The translations under genes were made by a program, and so were the position numbers. From positions 1,301,347 to 1,365,346 of the forward strand of contig NZ_KB900609.1 of assembly GCF_000379105.1 (NCBI RefSeq): a stretch of 64,000 nucleotides of DNA, in the 5' to 3' direction. This stretch comes from Methylobacterium sp. WSM2598. GTDB lineage: Bacteria; Pseudomonadota; Alphaproteobacteria; Rhizobiales; Beijerinckiaceae. Below, in pieces: positions 53,305 through 62,302 of this stretch. The notes under the pieces were generated by a model, which searched no databases, was not told the origin of the DNA, and saw only the letters and a program-made list of their open reading frames with translations. The stretch's first letter is position 1, and every line of letters starts with the position of its first letter.

Positions 53305-55383
53305 ATGCACCCGAACGACCCCTACTACGCTCAGCAATGGTACCTGAGAGCGATCGGCAACATCGAAGCGATCTGGGACGATTACGACGGGACCGACGTC
53401 CATGTCGGCGTGTTCGACGACGGCATCGACTTCACGCATCCCGACCTGAAGGAGCGCGAGGACCGGAGTCGGCCGATCCTGGTCCCCGGGCCGTATGACG
53501 GCGTCACCACGTATTCCGGTTGGCACGGCACGGAAGTCGCGGGCGTGATCGCCGCCTCGGGCAACAACGGCGAGGGCGGCGTCGGCGTGGCCTACGGCGC
53601 CGCCCTGACGCAGATCGACCTCAATCGGTGGGGACCGCCGATCGGCGTGCCCCACGACGTCGACGGCGTCATCGCGGCGATGCGGGCCTGCGCCCAGTAC
53701 GACGTGATCAATTTCAGCGGGCAGCCTTCGCCGCTCTGGCTGAACCCGAACGCGAACCTCAACGATCCGACCAGCGACACGGCGCGGTTCGATCAAGCCT
53801 TCGACGTCGTCTCGCGCACCGGCCGCGGCGGCCTCGGAACCCCGATCATCCAATCCGCCGGCAACGACGGCATCAACGCGAACGGCAGCGGGGGGAACGC
53901 CTCCCGCTACACGGTGACGGTCGCGGCGACCGATTTCTCGAACAGGCGGGCCGAGTTCTCGAACTACGGGTCCTCCGTCCTCGTCACGGCCCCGGGCACC
54001 GGCCTGATCACGACCGACATGCCGGGCTCGAAGGGCGATTCTCCTGGCTCCTACATGGCGTTCACCGGGACCTCGGCATCGGCGCCGGTCGTCTCCGGCG
54101 TGGTCGCCCTGATGCTCCAGGCCAATCCCGGGCTCGGCTGGCGCGACGTCCAGACCATCCTGGCCGCCTCCGCGACCCATCTGGGCAGCGCGATCGGACA
54201 GGCCTGGCCGAACGGCTGGGAGCACGGGGTCTGGCAGATCAACCGCGCCACGACCTGGAACGGTGGCGGCATGCACGTCCACACGGATTTCGGCTACGGG
54301 ATGGTCAACGTCTTCGGTGCGGTCCGCATGGCGGAGGCGTGGCACGCCATCGGCGCCCCCGCGCAGACCTCCGCGAACGAGATCACGGTGCGCTCCGGCG
54401 AACTCTTCGTCGGCGAGGCGATCCCGGACTCGGGAACCCTCGCCTACACGTTCGATCTCACGGACGATGTCGTGCTCGACCATGTCGACCTGAAGGCGGC
54501 GATCGCGGTCGGCGATTATCGGGATCTGCGCATCACGCTGATCTCGCCTGCCGGCACGGCCGTGCAGCTCTACGACGGCAGCGGGCACCCTCCGGACGCC
54601 GCTGCGGGGCTCACCTGGACGTTCGGGGTGGATGGGCTCCGCGGCGAGCGCAGCGCCGGCACATGGACGGTTCGCATCAAGAACGCGATGCCCTGGGACC
54701 GCGGCACCCTCGGCCGCATCAGCCTGACGGCCTACGGGTCCGCGCCCTCTTCCGACGAGGTCTATCACTACACCGACGAGTTCCTGGACATGGCGGCCCT
54801 CGATCCGTCGCGCCGGGTCCTCGACGACCGCGACGGCGGCAGCGACTGGATCGAGGCCGCCTCCATGACCGGCGACGTGGTCCTCGACCTCAATCCGGGG
54901 GCGATCTCGCGTGTCCGCAATACCGAACTCATCCGACTCGGCCAGGGCGGGATCGAGAACGCGATCACCGGCGACGGCAACGACCTGATCATCGGAAACG
55001 AGGGCGACAACATCGCGTTCGGCGGACGCGGGGCCGACACGCTGACGGGGGCGGGCGGGAACGACGTCCTGCACGGAGATCGGGGCGACGACCTCCTGAT
55101 CGGCGGCGAGGGGAGCGACACCCTCGACGGGGGCGCGGGGGACGACATGCTCGAGGGTGGCGAGGGGGCCGACACCTTCGTGTTCGGCGCCGGATCGGGG
55201 TCGGACCTGATCCTCGGCGTCTCCGCCGCGAGCGGAGACCGCATCCATCTCCTCGACGGGCAGTCCCTCAGCATCGGCGCGGCCGAGAACGGGGATGGGC
55301 TGCTGACGCTGTCGGGGGGCGGCCAGGTGCAACTGGTCGGCGTGCCCGCCTTCCTGCTGACGCCGGACATGCTCCTGGTCTGA
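53305..55383 (+). CDS. Secreted subtilase with P domain and RTX repeats
   Basis: A kexin-like S8 serine endopeptidase of 692 residues. The catalytic triad is D38 (VFDDGID), H74 (GWHGTEVAG) and S257 (GTSASAP), with oxyanion N187 (SAGND). A proprotein-convertase P domain is at about 363-478 (ITVRSGELFVGEAIPDSG to LGRISLTAYG). Calcium-binding RTX nonapeptides are at about 573-626 (for example GGRGADTLT). There is no N-terminal signal peptide and no prodomain; the RTX tail points to type I secretion, but no type I exporter genes lie nearby. It is divergent from hemA. Confidence 0.9.
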   Translation: MHPNDPYYAQQWYLRAIGNIEAIWDDYDGTDVHVGVFDDGIDFTHPDLKEREDRSRPILVPGPYDGVTTYSGWHGTEVAGVIAASGNNGEGGVGVAYGAALTQIDLNRWGPPIGVPHDVDGVIAAMRACAQYDVINFSGQPSPLWLNPNANLNDPTSDTARFDQAFDVVSRTGRGGLGTPIIQSAGNDGINANGSGGNASRYTVTVAATDFSNRRAEFSNYGSSVLVTAPGTGLITTDMPGSKGDSPGSYMAFTGTSASAPVVSGVVALMLQANPGLGWRDVQTILAASATHLGSAIGQAWPNGWEHGVWQINRATTWNGGGMHVHTDFGYGMVNVFGAVRMAEAWHAIGAPAQTSANEITVRSGELFVGEAIPDSGTLAYTFDLTDDVVLDHVDLKAAIAVGDYRDLRITLISPAGTAVQLYDGSGHPPDAAAGLTWTFGVDGLRGERSAGTWTVRIKNAMPWDRGTLGRISLTAYGSAPSSDEVYHYTDEFLDMAALDPSRRVLDDRDGGSDWIEAASMTGDVVLDLNPGAISRVRNTELIRLGQGGIENAITGDGNDLIIGNEGDNIAFGGRGADTLTGAGGNDVLHGDRGDDLLIGGEGSDTLDGGAGDDMLEGGEGADTFVFGAGSGSDLILGVSAASGDRIHLLDGQSLSIGAAENGDGLLTLSGGGQVQLVGVPAFLLTPDMLLV

Positions 55384-55632
55384 ACGCGCGCCGGCCGGGC
55401 CGTCGTTCCGCGGCTCGGCCCGCCCCGCTCGCGCCGAGCCGACGCGCCGTGCTCCGGTCGCCGGTCCGCCTGACTTAGAGTGAGGCATGATCGCGGAATC
55501 CGACTCCAAGTCAGCGAATGCTCCGGGATCGCGAATTCTTCAAAAAACCTCGCGCCCGGACTGACGCTTTCGGCGGCCCGAGCGTCACAGAAGGTGAAAG
55601 CGGACCGAACCGCAGACGCACAGGGGGTCGCG

Positions 55633-58116
55633 ATGACGATGGCGCAGAGGATGACGGCCGGATCCGAGGCGGACCGGTCGCGCGGGCCAGGGCCGGTCAG
55701 GGGCGGTCGCAGCCGCCGCTGGAGGCTGGTCGCCCTCCTTCTGTCCACGGCCTCGGCGGCGAGCGTGCTGCCGCCGCTGGTCTTGCCGGCCTCCGCTCAG
55801 GATCTCGTCGACTTCGCCATACCGGCCGGCGATCTCGGCGGCGTCCTGGCCCAGATCGGGCGCGCCGGCGGCCGTACGATCGCCTTCCCGGCAGACGTGA
55901 CGCAGGGCCGCGCGGCTGGGCCGATCATCGGCCGCATGACCGTCCGCGACGCGGTCGACCGCGCGCTCGCCGGCTCGGGCCTCGTGGCCACGCCGAGCGC
56001 GCAGGGCTCGCTGACCATCCGCCGCGGCCAGGGCAGCAGCGCGGTCGTCCCGAGCCGCGACGGGATGATCGCCGCCATCGACGTGGCCGACCTCGCGGGG
56101 AGCACCGGGGATCGCGGCTTCCTCTCCGGCTCCACCGTCACCTCCGACCGGCTCAATTTCCCACAGAAGGAGAATCCGCGTTCCGTCGTCGGCGTGACCC
56201 GCGAGGTGATCAAGGCGCAGGCCTCCACCTCGATCCTCGAAGCGGCCACCAACGCCAGCAACGTCACCGTCAATTACGGCGCCGGCCAGGGCAGCGGCAT
56301 CCCGAGCTACACCATCCGCGGCTTCAGCGTGCAGAACGTGATGGTGGGCGGGCGCGTCGGTCCGCGGGGCATGAACCTGCCCGTGCAGGACGTCGAGCGC
56401 GTCGACGTGATCAAGGGCCCGACCACCGACCTGACCGGGGTGAGCCTCGAAGGCGGCGGGATCAACATCATCCCCAAGGCGCCGAGTGCCGATCCGATCC
56501 GGGAGGCGCAGTTCACCCTCGGCAGCCGATTCTACCGCACGCTCGCCTTCGACCTCGGCGGGCCGGTGGAGGGGGCCGAGGGCCTCACCTACCGGCTGAA
56601 CCTCTCGGGCAATACGGCCGACACGTCGTTCGGCGGCGACAGATCTCCCCACGAAGGGCTGATCTCCCCGAAGATCCGCTGGGACGACGGCGCCACGATC
56701 GTGACCGCCGGGGTTCGTTACTTCGACCAGCTCAGCGGGCTGCCGCCGATGACGATCGGGATACCCTCCCTCCACTTCCGCCCGCTCCGGGTCGATCGCG
56801 AGAAGCCGATCGGCACCCCCGAGGCCGGGGCGTCGTTCCGAGCCTTCAACCCCTATGTGGACGTCGAGCACAGATTCGATGCCATCGATACAGCAAATTT
56901 CGGTTCGTTCGACTTCACGTTTCGGAACAGGACCGGATATTTCGCGAATAATTACGTGTCCTCTGGTTATATATTCGTGCCCAGTCGGAGTGCGGCGGCC
57001 GTCCCGCTCGGCGGAGGCTTCACCTCGGCGACCGAGCGGCAGTTCGTCACGCAATCCGACCTGATCGCAGTTCACACGTTCCAGGATTACAAGCAGACGG
57101 CCAGATTCGGAATTGACTACACGAATGATTATCTTGTCAATTATAACCTCGTGGAATATCCTGCCGGCTTGATCGATCCCAGAAATCCGCCGCTCACGCT
57201 GCCTTTGCCGAATCGGCAGGGATCTCTTGGGCGGAATTTCAAGACGCGAGTTCATCTCGGATCGGAAGACATCGGATTGGCATTTCAAGATAAAATTGAT
57301 CTATTTGATCGTCTTCATATTCTGGGATCGGTCATGCAGGATTTTTACAGCTCGGACAGACATACCGAGGATAATGGCAAGAGCAGCCATAGTCTGACCG
57401 ATTATGGCGCGCTGACATATAGCGCCGGCGGGGTCTATGATATTACGAAATGGATGAGCATCTATGGCACGATCGGCACCGGATTTATTCCGAACCGGGG
57501 CGTTCTTGCCGATGGCAAAACTCCTGCTCCTCAATATAACGACTCGAACGAATATGGTCTGAAGTTTAACCTGCTCAATGACAGCTTCATGATCACGGCT
57601 TCGCATTTCGAAATTTCTTACAGTAATACACTTATATATCGACCCGATTTGCGCGCAAGCGTTCTTGGACCGGGCACTACGAGCAAAGGTTTCGAATTGG
57701 ACTTCCAGGGACAGGTGACGGAGAACCTGAGCCTGATCGGCAGCGTCGGGCGGACCATCATTCAGTACCCCCGCCGTCAGCCGGGCGATGTCTATCCCGG
57801 AATCCCATCCTACACCGGCAAGCTCTACGCGGTGTACAGCTTCACCGACGGCCCGCTGAAAGGTCTGCAGATCGGCGGCGGCGCCGAGGGCATCCCGAGC
57901 ACCTACACGTCCTTTGGCTCGAAGAACGACAACTACAAACTTCCAGGCCACGTCACTCTCGACGCGATGTTATCGTATACGAAAGACAACATGACGATTT
58001 CGTTGAACGTGAAGAATCTGCTCAATCAGTATTATTATCAACCGACCCAGACTCCGATGTTCGTCCCGATCGGGGAAGGACGTCGGATCCTGGCGCAGGC
58101 CCGGGTCACCTTCTGA
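55633..58116 (+). CDS. TonB-dependent siderophore receptor with N-terminal STN signalling domain
   Basis: A FecA/FpvA-type transducer of 827 residues. The signal peptide is unusually long and Arg-rich at its start, cleaved near PASAQD. The STN domain follows (DLVDFAIPAGDLGGVLAQIGRAGGRTIAF to GSLTIRR), then the plug (SRSVVGVTREVIK-like start, YTIRGFSVQNVMVGGRVGPRG, VDVIKGPT), then the barrel ending AQARVTF. The STN domain would contact the FecR protein encoded 2.5-4 kb away. The DNA changes composition inside the gene: from about 56880 to 58060 it is much more AT-rich than the first half. ATG 55633 has AGGGGG upstream. Confidence 0.92.
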   Translation: MTMAQRMTAGSEADRSRGPGPVRGGRSRRWRLVALLLSTASAASVLPPLVLPASAQDLVDFAIPAGDLGGVLAQIGRAGGRTIAFPADVTQGRAAGPIIGRMTVRDAVDRALAGSGLVATPSAQGSLTIRRGQGSSAVVPSRDGMIAAIDVADLAGSTGDRGFLSGSTVTSDRLNFPQKENPRSVVGVTREVIKAQASTSILEAATNASNVTVNYGAGQGSGIPSYTIRGFSVQNVMVGGRVGPRGMNLPVQDVERVDVIKGPTTDLTGVSLEGGGINIIPKAPSADPIREAQFTLGSRFYRTLAFDLGGPVEGAEGLTYRLNLSGNTADTSFGGDRSPHEGLISPKIRWDDGATIVTAGVRYFDQLSGLPPMTIGIPSLHFRPLRVDREKPIGTPEAGASFRAFNPYVDVEHRFDAIDTANFGSFDFTFRNRTGYFANNYVSSGYIFVPSRSAAAVPLGGGFTSATERQFVTQSDLIAVHTFQDYKQTARFGIDYTNDYLVNYNLVEYPAGLIDPRNPPLTLPLPNRQGSLGRNFKTRVHLGSEDIGLAFQDKIDLFDRLHILGSVMQDFYSSDRHTEDNGKSSHSLTDYGALTYSAGGVYDITKWMSIYGTIGTGFIPNRGVLADGKTPAPQYNDSNEYGLKFNLLNDSFMITASHFEISYSNTLIYRPDLRASVLGPGTTSKGFELDFQGQVTENLSLIGSVGRTIIQYPRRQPGDVYPGIPSYTGKLYAVYSFTDGPLKGLQIGGGAEGIPSTYTSFGSKNDNYKLPGHVTLDAMLSYTKDNMTISLNVKNLLNQYYYQPTQTPMFVPIGEGRRILAQARVTF

Positions 58117-58118
58117 GA

Positions 58119-58148
58119 CGCTGTCCGGACGATCACGTCCGGACAGCG
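58119..58148 (+). terminator. Strong hairpin after the TonB receptor
   Basis: CGCTGTCCGGAC (58119-58130) pairs perfectly with GTCCGGACAGCG (58137-58148) around GATCAC, starting three bases after the stop codon. A 12-bp stem fits a transcription end or a 3' stabiliser; no U-run follows. Confidence 0.65.
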
Positions 58149-58160
58149 CCTGACAAGCCC

Positions 58161-58217
58161 GCGCGGCGCTTGAGCGAAGCCGACATTCGCATGGCGACGC
58201 AATCCGACGGATTTCGG
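58161..58217 (+). repeat. Dispersed palindromic repeat, copy 4 (diverged)
   Basis: GCGCGGCGCTTGAGCGAAG followed by CCGACATTCGCATGG keeps the linker and left arm of the second hairpin of the 23.8-kb repeat. The right arm has diverged. The preceding hairpin at 58119-58148 takes the place of the first hairpin but has a different stem sequence. The remaining 58218-58593 shows no gene. Confidence 0.6.
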
Positions 58218-58593
58218 ATGATTCGGGCAGGGCGGTGCCGCGCCGTGCGCCCGGCGAGGGTCACCGCGGCAAGTCCCGTCCCGCGCCCGCCCAGCGATTC
58301 GAGGCCTCTCATGCCCGTTCCCCACCCGGCGCTGCGACTCGCCTTCGGCGGCGCTCCGCGGCGCCGCGCCATCCGCCACGCAGGCTTCGAGGCGCCGCTC
58401 GCCGCCGGCACGATCGACCAAGCCGGGGCGAGCGGGGCCGGTCGCAGCAGCCCCCGCCGGCCGTGCCGCCTTCGCCGAGGCCCATTCCGGCGCGGCCGCG
58501 GAGGCCGCGCGGATCTGCCCGGCCCCGATCGAGGCGGCGACGCCGCCTGGTTCCTCTCCGGCCTGACGCGTGATCACGAGGGACGAGGCTGCC

Positions 58594-60360
58594 ATGGCGC
58601 CCAGCCACCACGGGGCTCGCGCCCCCGCGCCGGCACGCGACGACGCGGACGGGAGCGCGGCGCCGACCGACGCGAAGCTGAGGCACTTCATCCGGCTGGC
58701 CGGCGGGTTCTGGATCACGCGGAGTGCCGGCCGCGCCTGGGCGCTGGTGGCCCTCAACCTCGCCTCCCTGAGCGCGGCCGTCTACACGAGCGTCCTGAGC
58801 ACCCGCTACACCAAGGCGCTCTACGACATGCTGGCCGAGCGGGCGCTCGACCGGCTGCCCGCGGTCATGGCCCTGCTCGCCGTCGTGCTGGGCGCCAGCA
58901 TCGTGCAGGCGGCGGTCGCGTTCTCGGTGCCCACCGCTATCGCGTTGGAGTGGCGCCAGTGGCTCACCGGCCGATACGTCGCGCGCTGGCTGCACGGCCG
59001 CGCCTATTACGAGGGCCAGCGCCGCGATCTCCTCGACAATCCCGACCAGCGCATCGCCGAGGATGTCGATGCGTTCACCCACGCCGCCGTGACCAATGCC
59101 TTCGCGATATTCCAGGTTGCGTCGATGGGCATCACCTTCGGGATCATCCTGTGGGACGCTTCCGGCGACGGCAGGGTCACGATCGGCCGGGCGACGGTCC
59201 AGGTTCCCGGCCTGCTGCTCTGGGTCACCACGATCTGGGCGGTCCTCCACACCGCCCTGGTGATCTGGGTCGGGCGCAAGCTGCCGCGCCTCGTCGCGGC
59301 GGGGCAGCGGGTCGGGGCGGATTTCCGCTTCAAGCTGATCCAGGTCCGGCGCGCCGCCGAGCAGGTCGCGCTCCTGCGCGGCGAGGCGGCCGAGGCTGCC
59401 GCCCTGACCGATCGCTTCTCGGCCATCCGCACCAACGTCTACGCCCAGATCGTCCAGGCGGTGAGGATCGCCGTCACCAATGCCACGGTCGGGACGGTCG
59501 AGGAGCTCTTCCTGCTGCTGCTCGTGATGCCGCGCTACCTCGCGGGTGGGTCGTCGCTCGGCGAGATGTTTCAGGCGCAGCGATCGATGGGCCAGTACAA
59601 CGGCACGATCGCGTATTTTGCCCAATCCGCCACCGCGCTCCAGACCCTGCGCGGCACGATCCGCCGCCTGCGCGCCTTCGACGCGATGATCGACGCCGTC
59701 CCGGTCCCGCCCGCTTCCGAGCGGCCCACCGACGCGGCGACGATGGTCGCGGTCGGGACCCTGTCCGTGGCCCGTCCCGGCGGCGCGACTCTCCTGACCC
59801 TGCCGGCCTGGCGGGTGGAGCGAGGGCAGCGCTGGCTCATCCGAGGCCCCTCGGGCATCGGCAAGAGCACGCTGCTGCGCGCGCTGGCCGGGATCTGGCC
59901 GGAAGTCGCTGGCCGGCTGACGATGCCGGCCCGCGAGACGACCTTGTTCATGCCGCAGACGCCCTACCTGCCGGTCGGCCCGCTGCGGGACGCCATCACC
60001 TACCCGTCGCGGGAATCGGTGCCGGACGCGGTGCTGCGCGACCTTCTCGGGCGCGTCGGCCTCGCGGAGCGGGCAGCGGATCTCGACCGGGCCGCCGAGT
60101 GGGACCAGCACCTCTCGCCCGGGGAGCAGCAGCGCCTCGCCTTTCTGCGTCCCCTGCTGCTGCGCCCGGCGCTGATCCTGCTCGACGAGGCGACGAGCGC
60201 GCTCGATCCGCCGAACGCGCGCGCCATGTACGCGCTGCTCCTCGAATCCCTGCCGGACCTCACCCTGATCAGCATCGCGCATTCCGACGTGCTCGACGCA
60301 TTCCACACCCACCGGCTCGTCCTCGGTGGGCCGAACGACGCGCGGGAGCAGGCCCCGTGA
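58594..60360 (+). CDS. ABC transporter of the BacA/SbmA-YddA (ABCD-like) type, fused permease and ATPase
   Basis: A 588-residue half-transporter, probably a homodimer in the inner membrane. The ABC_membrane_2 domain starts HFIRLAGGFWITRSAGRAW. It includes the characteristic RQWLTGRYVARWLHGRAYYEGQ and NPDQRIAEDVDAFT segments, in place of the usual ABC exporter coupling helices. The ATPase has Walker A GPSGIGKSTLLRALAG, signature LSPGEQQRLAFLRPL (degenerate LSPGEQ) and Walker B LILLDEATSALDPPN, with the His in SIAHSD. Relatives move peptides, B12 or siderophores. Sitting in an iron-signalling island, it may move a siderophore; direction is unknown. ATG 58594 follows GAGG. Confidence 0.88.
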   Translation: MAPSHHGARAPAPARDDADGSAAPTDAKLRHFIRLAGGFWITRSAGRAWALVALNLASLSAAVYTSVLSTRYTKALYDMLAERALDRLPAVMALLAVVLGASIVQAAVAFSVPTAIALEWRQWLTGRYVARWLHGRAYYEGQRRDLLDNPDQRIAEDVDAFTHAAVTNAFAIFQVASMGITFGIILWDASGDGRVTIGRATVQVPGLLLWVTTIWAVLHTALVIWVGRKLPRLVAAGQRVGADFRFKLIQVRRAAEQVALLRGEAAEAAALTDRFSAIRTNVYAQIVQAVRIAVTNATVGTVEELFLLLLVMPRYLAGGSSLGEMFQAQRSMGQYNGTIAYFAQSATALQTLRGTIRRLRAFDAMIDAVPVPPASERPTDAATMVAVGTLSVARPGGATLLTLPAWRVERGQRWLIRGPSGIGKSTLLRALAGIWPEVAGRLTMPARETTLFMPQTPYLPVGPLRDAITYPSRESVPDAVLRDLLGRVGLAERAADLDRAAEWDQHLSPGEQQRLAFLRPLLLRPALILLDEATSALDPPNARAMYALLLESLPDLTLISIAHSDVLDAFHTHRLVLGGPNDAREQAP

Positions 60361-60390
60361 CCATCCCCTCCGCGACCGAGGCCGTCTTCG

Positions 60391-60518
60391 GGGCCGAGTC
60401 CTCGCCGGGCCGAGTGCTCGCCGGGCCGAGTGCTCGCCGGGCCGAGTGCTCGCCGGGCCGAGTGCTCGCCGGGCCGAGTGCTCGCCGGGCCAAATCCTCG
60501 CCGGGCCAAGTCTTCGGC
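60391..60518. repeat. 16-bp minisatellite, eight units
   Basis: GGGCCGAGTGCTCGCC repeats at 60391, 60407, 60423, 60439, 60455, 60471, 60487 and 60503; the first and the last two units carry changes. Each unit has a small CGAG-TG-CTCG inverted repeat. The period is not a multiple of three, and no gene is seen in 60361-60662. It lies in the convergent space between the ABC transporter and fecR. Confidence 0.9.
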
Positions 60519-60662
60519 CGGACCGGCGCCGCCGAGGCTCCGGGCGCCCCGGTGCGAACCCCGCCCGGGGGGATGGACCCATTCCCCGACGAGGACGCGG
60601 GTCACGTCGAAGACCCGGGCCCGCGCCGTCTTGGACGGGGGCGCCCCGGCCCCGCGTGGCGA

Positions 60663-61646
60663 TCACCCGGACCGGGTCGCCGCAGCCGCATCCGGCCCGA
60701 TAGCCACCCAGTAATGCGCCACGCGGGTGATCGATAGGCCGAGCGACGCGCCCAGAATGTCGAGGGCCTCGCCCGGGTGCCGCAGCGGGAACACGCCGGT
60801 GGCCCGGATCTCCGCCACGGCCGGATCCACGCGGATGACGCCGGGGAAGTAGGGGCGCAGGGCGCGGACGATCGAGGCGACCGAGCGGTTCTTCGCCACC
60901 AGAACTCCGTCGAGCCAGGCCGTGACATGCTCGACCTCGTCGACCGCCTGCCGACGCAGGCGGCCGTCCTCCAGGCCGAGCCGCTCGCCGCGCCCGATCG
61001 CCGCGGCGGCGGCCCCGACCACGAGCCGTCCCGTTCCCTGGAGGCCGGTCGCCGCCAGCACCTCGGCGCGCTTCTCGACCAGGAAGCTGCCGGATTCCGC
61101 CGTGAGGTTCAGGACGCCGGCATCGAGCCGGAACGGGGCGGACCGCGCCGCGACGCGCACGAGAACCTCGCCCTCGATCAGGCGGATGGCCCGCCGGCCG
61201 AGGGCGTAATCCACGTCGATGGCCGTGCGGGGCGCGAGCACGACCTCGCTGCCGTCGTCGAGGCGCAGGCGGTTCTGCTCGGCGGTCCGCGTCACGTGGT
61301 CGGCGAGCAGGCCGTCGAGCGGCACGAACCGGTCCGCCACCAGGCTGCCGGCCGCTCCGAGGCCGAGCACGGCCGCGACGCCCGTCAGCACGGCGCGCCG
61401 GTTGGGCTGGCGCGCGAGGAGCCGCTGCGTCAGCCGGCCCGGCGGCAATCTCTGGCGGGCGGCGACGCCGCAGGGCATCAGGCTCTCCTGCAACCCGAGC
61501 CACGCCGCTTCGTGGCCCGGATCGGCGGCGAGCCAGGCCTCGAAGGCGCGCCTCTGGCGCTCGGTGACCGCGCCGGAACTGAGTTCGACCATCCAGCCGA
61601 TCGCGGCCTCGACCGGCTGCTCGTCGCGCTCGGCAGACCCAGCCAT
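60663..61646 (-). CDS. fecR: FecR family anti-sigma regulator
   Basis: An inner-membrane signal relay of 327 residues. The N-terminal DUF4880 domain (EAAIGWMVELSSGAVTERQRRAFEAWLAADPGHEAAW) binds the sigma factor. One membrane helix follows (RAVLTGVAAVLGLGAAGSLVA), then the periplasmic FecR domain (LDDGSEVVLAPRTAIDVDYALGRRAIRLIEGEVLV) and a C-terminal part that would meet the receptor STN domain. It is 17 bp behind fecI. The matching transducer is probably the STN-bearing receptor at 55.6-58.1 kb. Confidence 0.92.
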   Translation of the reverse strand: MAGSAERDEQPVEAAIGWMVELSSGAVTERQRRAFEAWLAADPGHEAAWLGLQESLMPCGVAARQRLPPGRLTQRLLARQPNRRAVLTGVAAVLGLGAAGSLVADRFVPLDGLLADHVTRTAEQNRLRLDDGSEVVLAPRTAIDVDYALGRRAIRLIEGEVLVRVAARSAPFRLDAGVLNLTAESGSFLVEKRAEVLAATGLQGTGRLVVGAAAAAIGRGERLGLEDGRLRRQAVDEVEHVTAWLDGVLVAKNRSVASIVRALRPYFPGVIRVDPAVAEIRATGVFPLRHPGEALDILGASLGLSITRVAHYWVAIGPDAAAATRSG

Positions 61647-61663
61647 GACAGATCCCCGCCCCG

Positions 61664-62182
61664 TCAGCCCGCGACGTTCCGCGCTTTTACGGCCGCGCGC
61701 AGACCCTGCGCAACGTATTTGCGCACCATGCTGACCGAGACGTTCAGTTCGGCCGCGATCTCCGCGTAGGGCATGCCGTCGATCTGGCTCATCAGGAAGG
61801 CCGCGCGCGCCTTCCGCGAGAGGCCCGCGAGCATCGCGTCGATGGCCTGGAGCGCCTGCACAAGGATGAGGCGTTCCTCTGCGGAAATCTCGAACGCCTC
61901 GGGCAGGGCCGCCAGCTCGTTCTCGTAGGCGCGGCGGAGATCGTCGCGCCGACGCGCGTCGCAGATCAGCCGCCGAGCGATCGTGGTCATCATCGCGCGC
62001 GGCTGACGGACCGCGCCGAGATCGGGGATCTGCAGCAGCGCCAGGAACACGTCGGAGGTGAGATCCTCCGGCGAAGTGACGGTCCAGCGCTGCTTGCTCA
62101 GCCAACGCAGCAGCCAATGACTGTGCTCACGGAACAACCCATCGAGCGCGGAGACATTCCGAAGCGACGGTGACGCTCCCAT
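61664..62182 (-). CDS. fecI: ECF sigma factor of the FecI type
   Basis: 172 residues with sigma region 2 (LRWLSKQRWTVTSPEDLTSDVFLALLQIPDLGAVRQPRAMMTTIARRLICDARRR) and region 4 (GLSRKARAAFLMSQIDGMPYAEIAAELNVSVSMVRKYVAQGL). FecI-type sigma factors transcribe TonB receptor genes when the ferric siderophore is bound. Its target is probably the receptor at 55.6 kb. ATG 62182 was chosen because it aligns with usual FecI length and has GTGAGGG upstream; a longer frame upstream lacks similarity. Confidence 0.93.
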   Translation of the reverse strand: MGASPSLRNVSALDGLFREHSHWLLRWLSKQRWTVTSPEDLTSDVFLALLQIPDLGAVRQPRAMMTTIARRLICDARRRDDLRRAYENELAALPEAFEISAEERLILVQALQAIDAMLAGLSRKARAAFLMSQIDGMPYAEIAAELNVSVSMVRKYVAQGLRAAVKARNVAG

Positions 62183-62302
62183 TCTGCAGCCCTCACCTGG
62201 GTGCCGACGCTCTCCGGCACGCGTTGCCGCACAATTCAACAACGACATCCCTGCGCCAGCGCAAGTGTAGAAGCGTCATGGAATCGCCATCCTCGGGGTC
62301 AT

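Noticed and set aside
60269..60493. Repeat protein encoded by the minisatellite
   Set aside because: The period of 16 is not a multiple of three, so frames cycle through all phases; there is no start context or conserved flanking domain.
60391..60518. CRISPR array
   Set aside because: The 16-bp units are directly adjacent with no spacers between them, and no cas genes are present.
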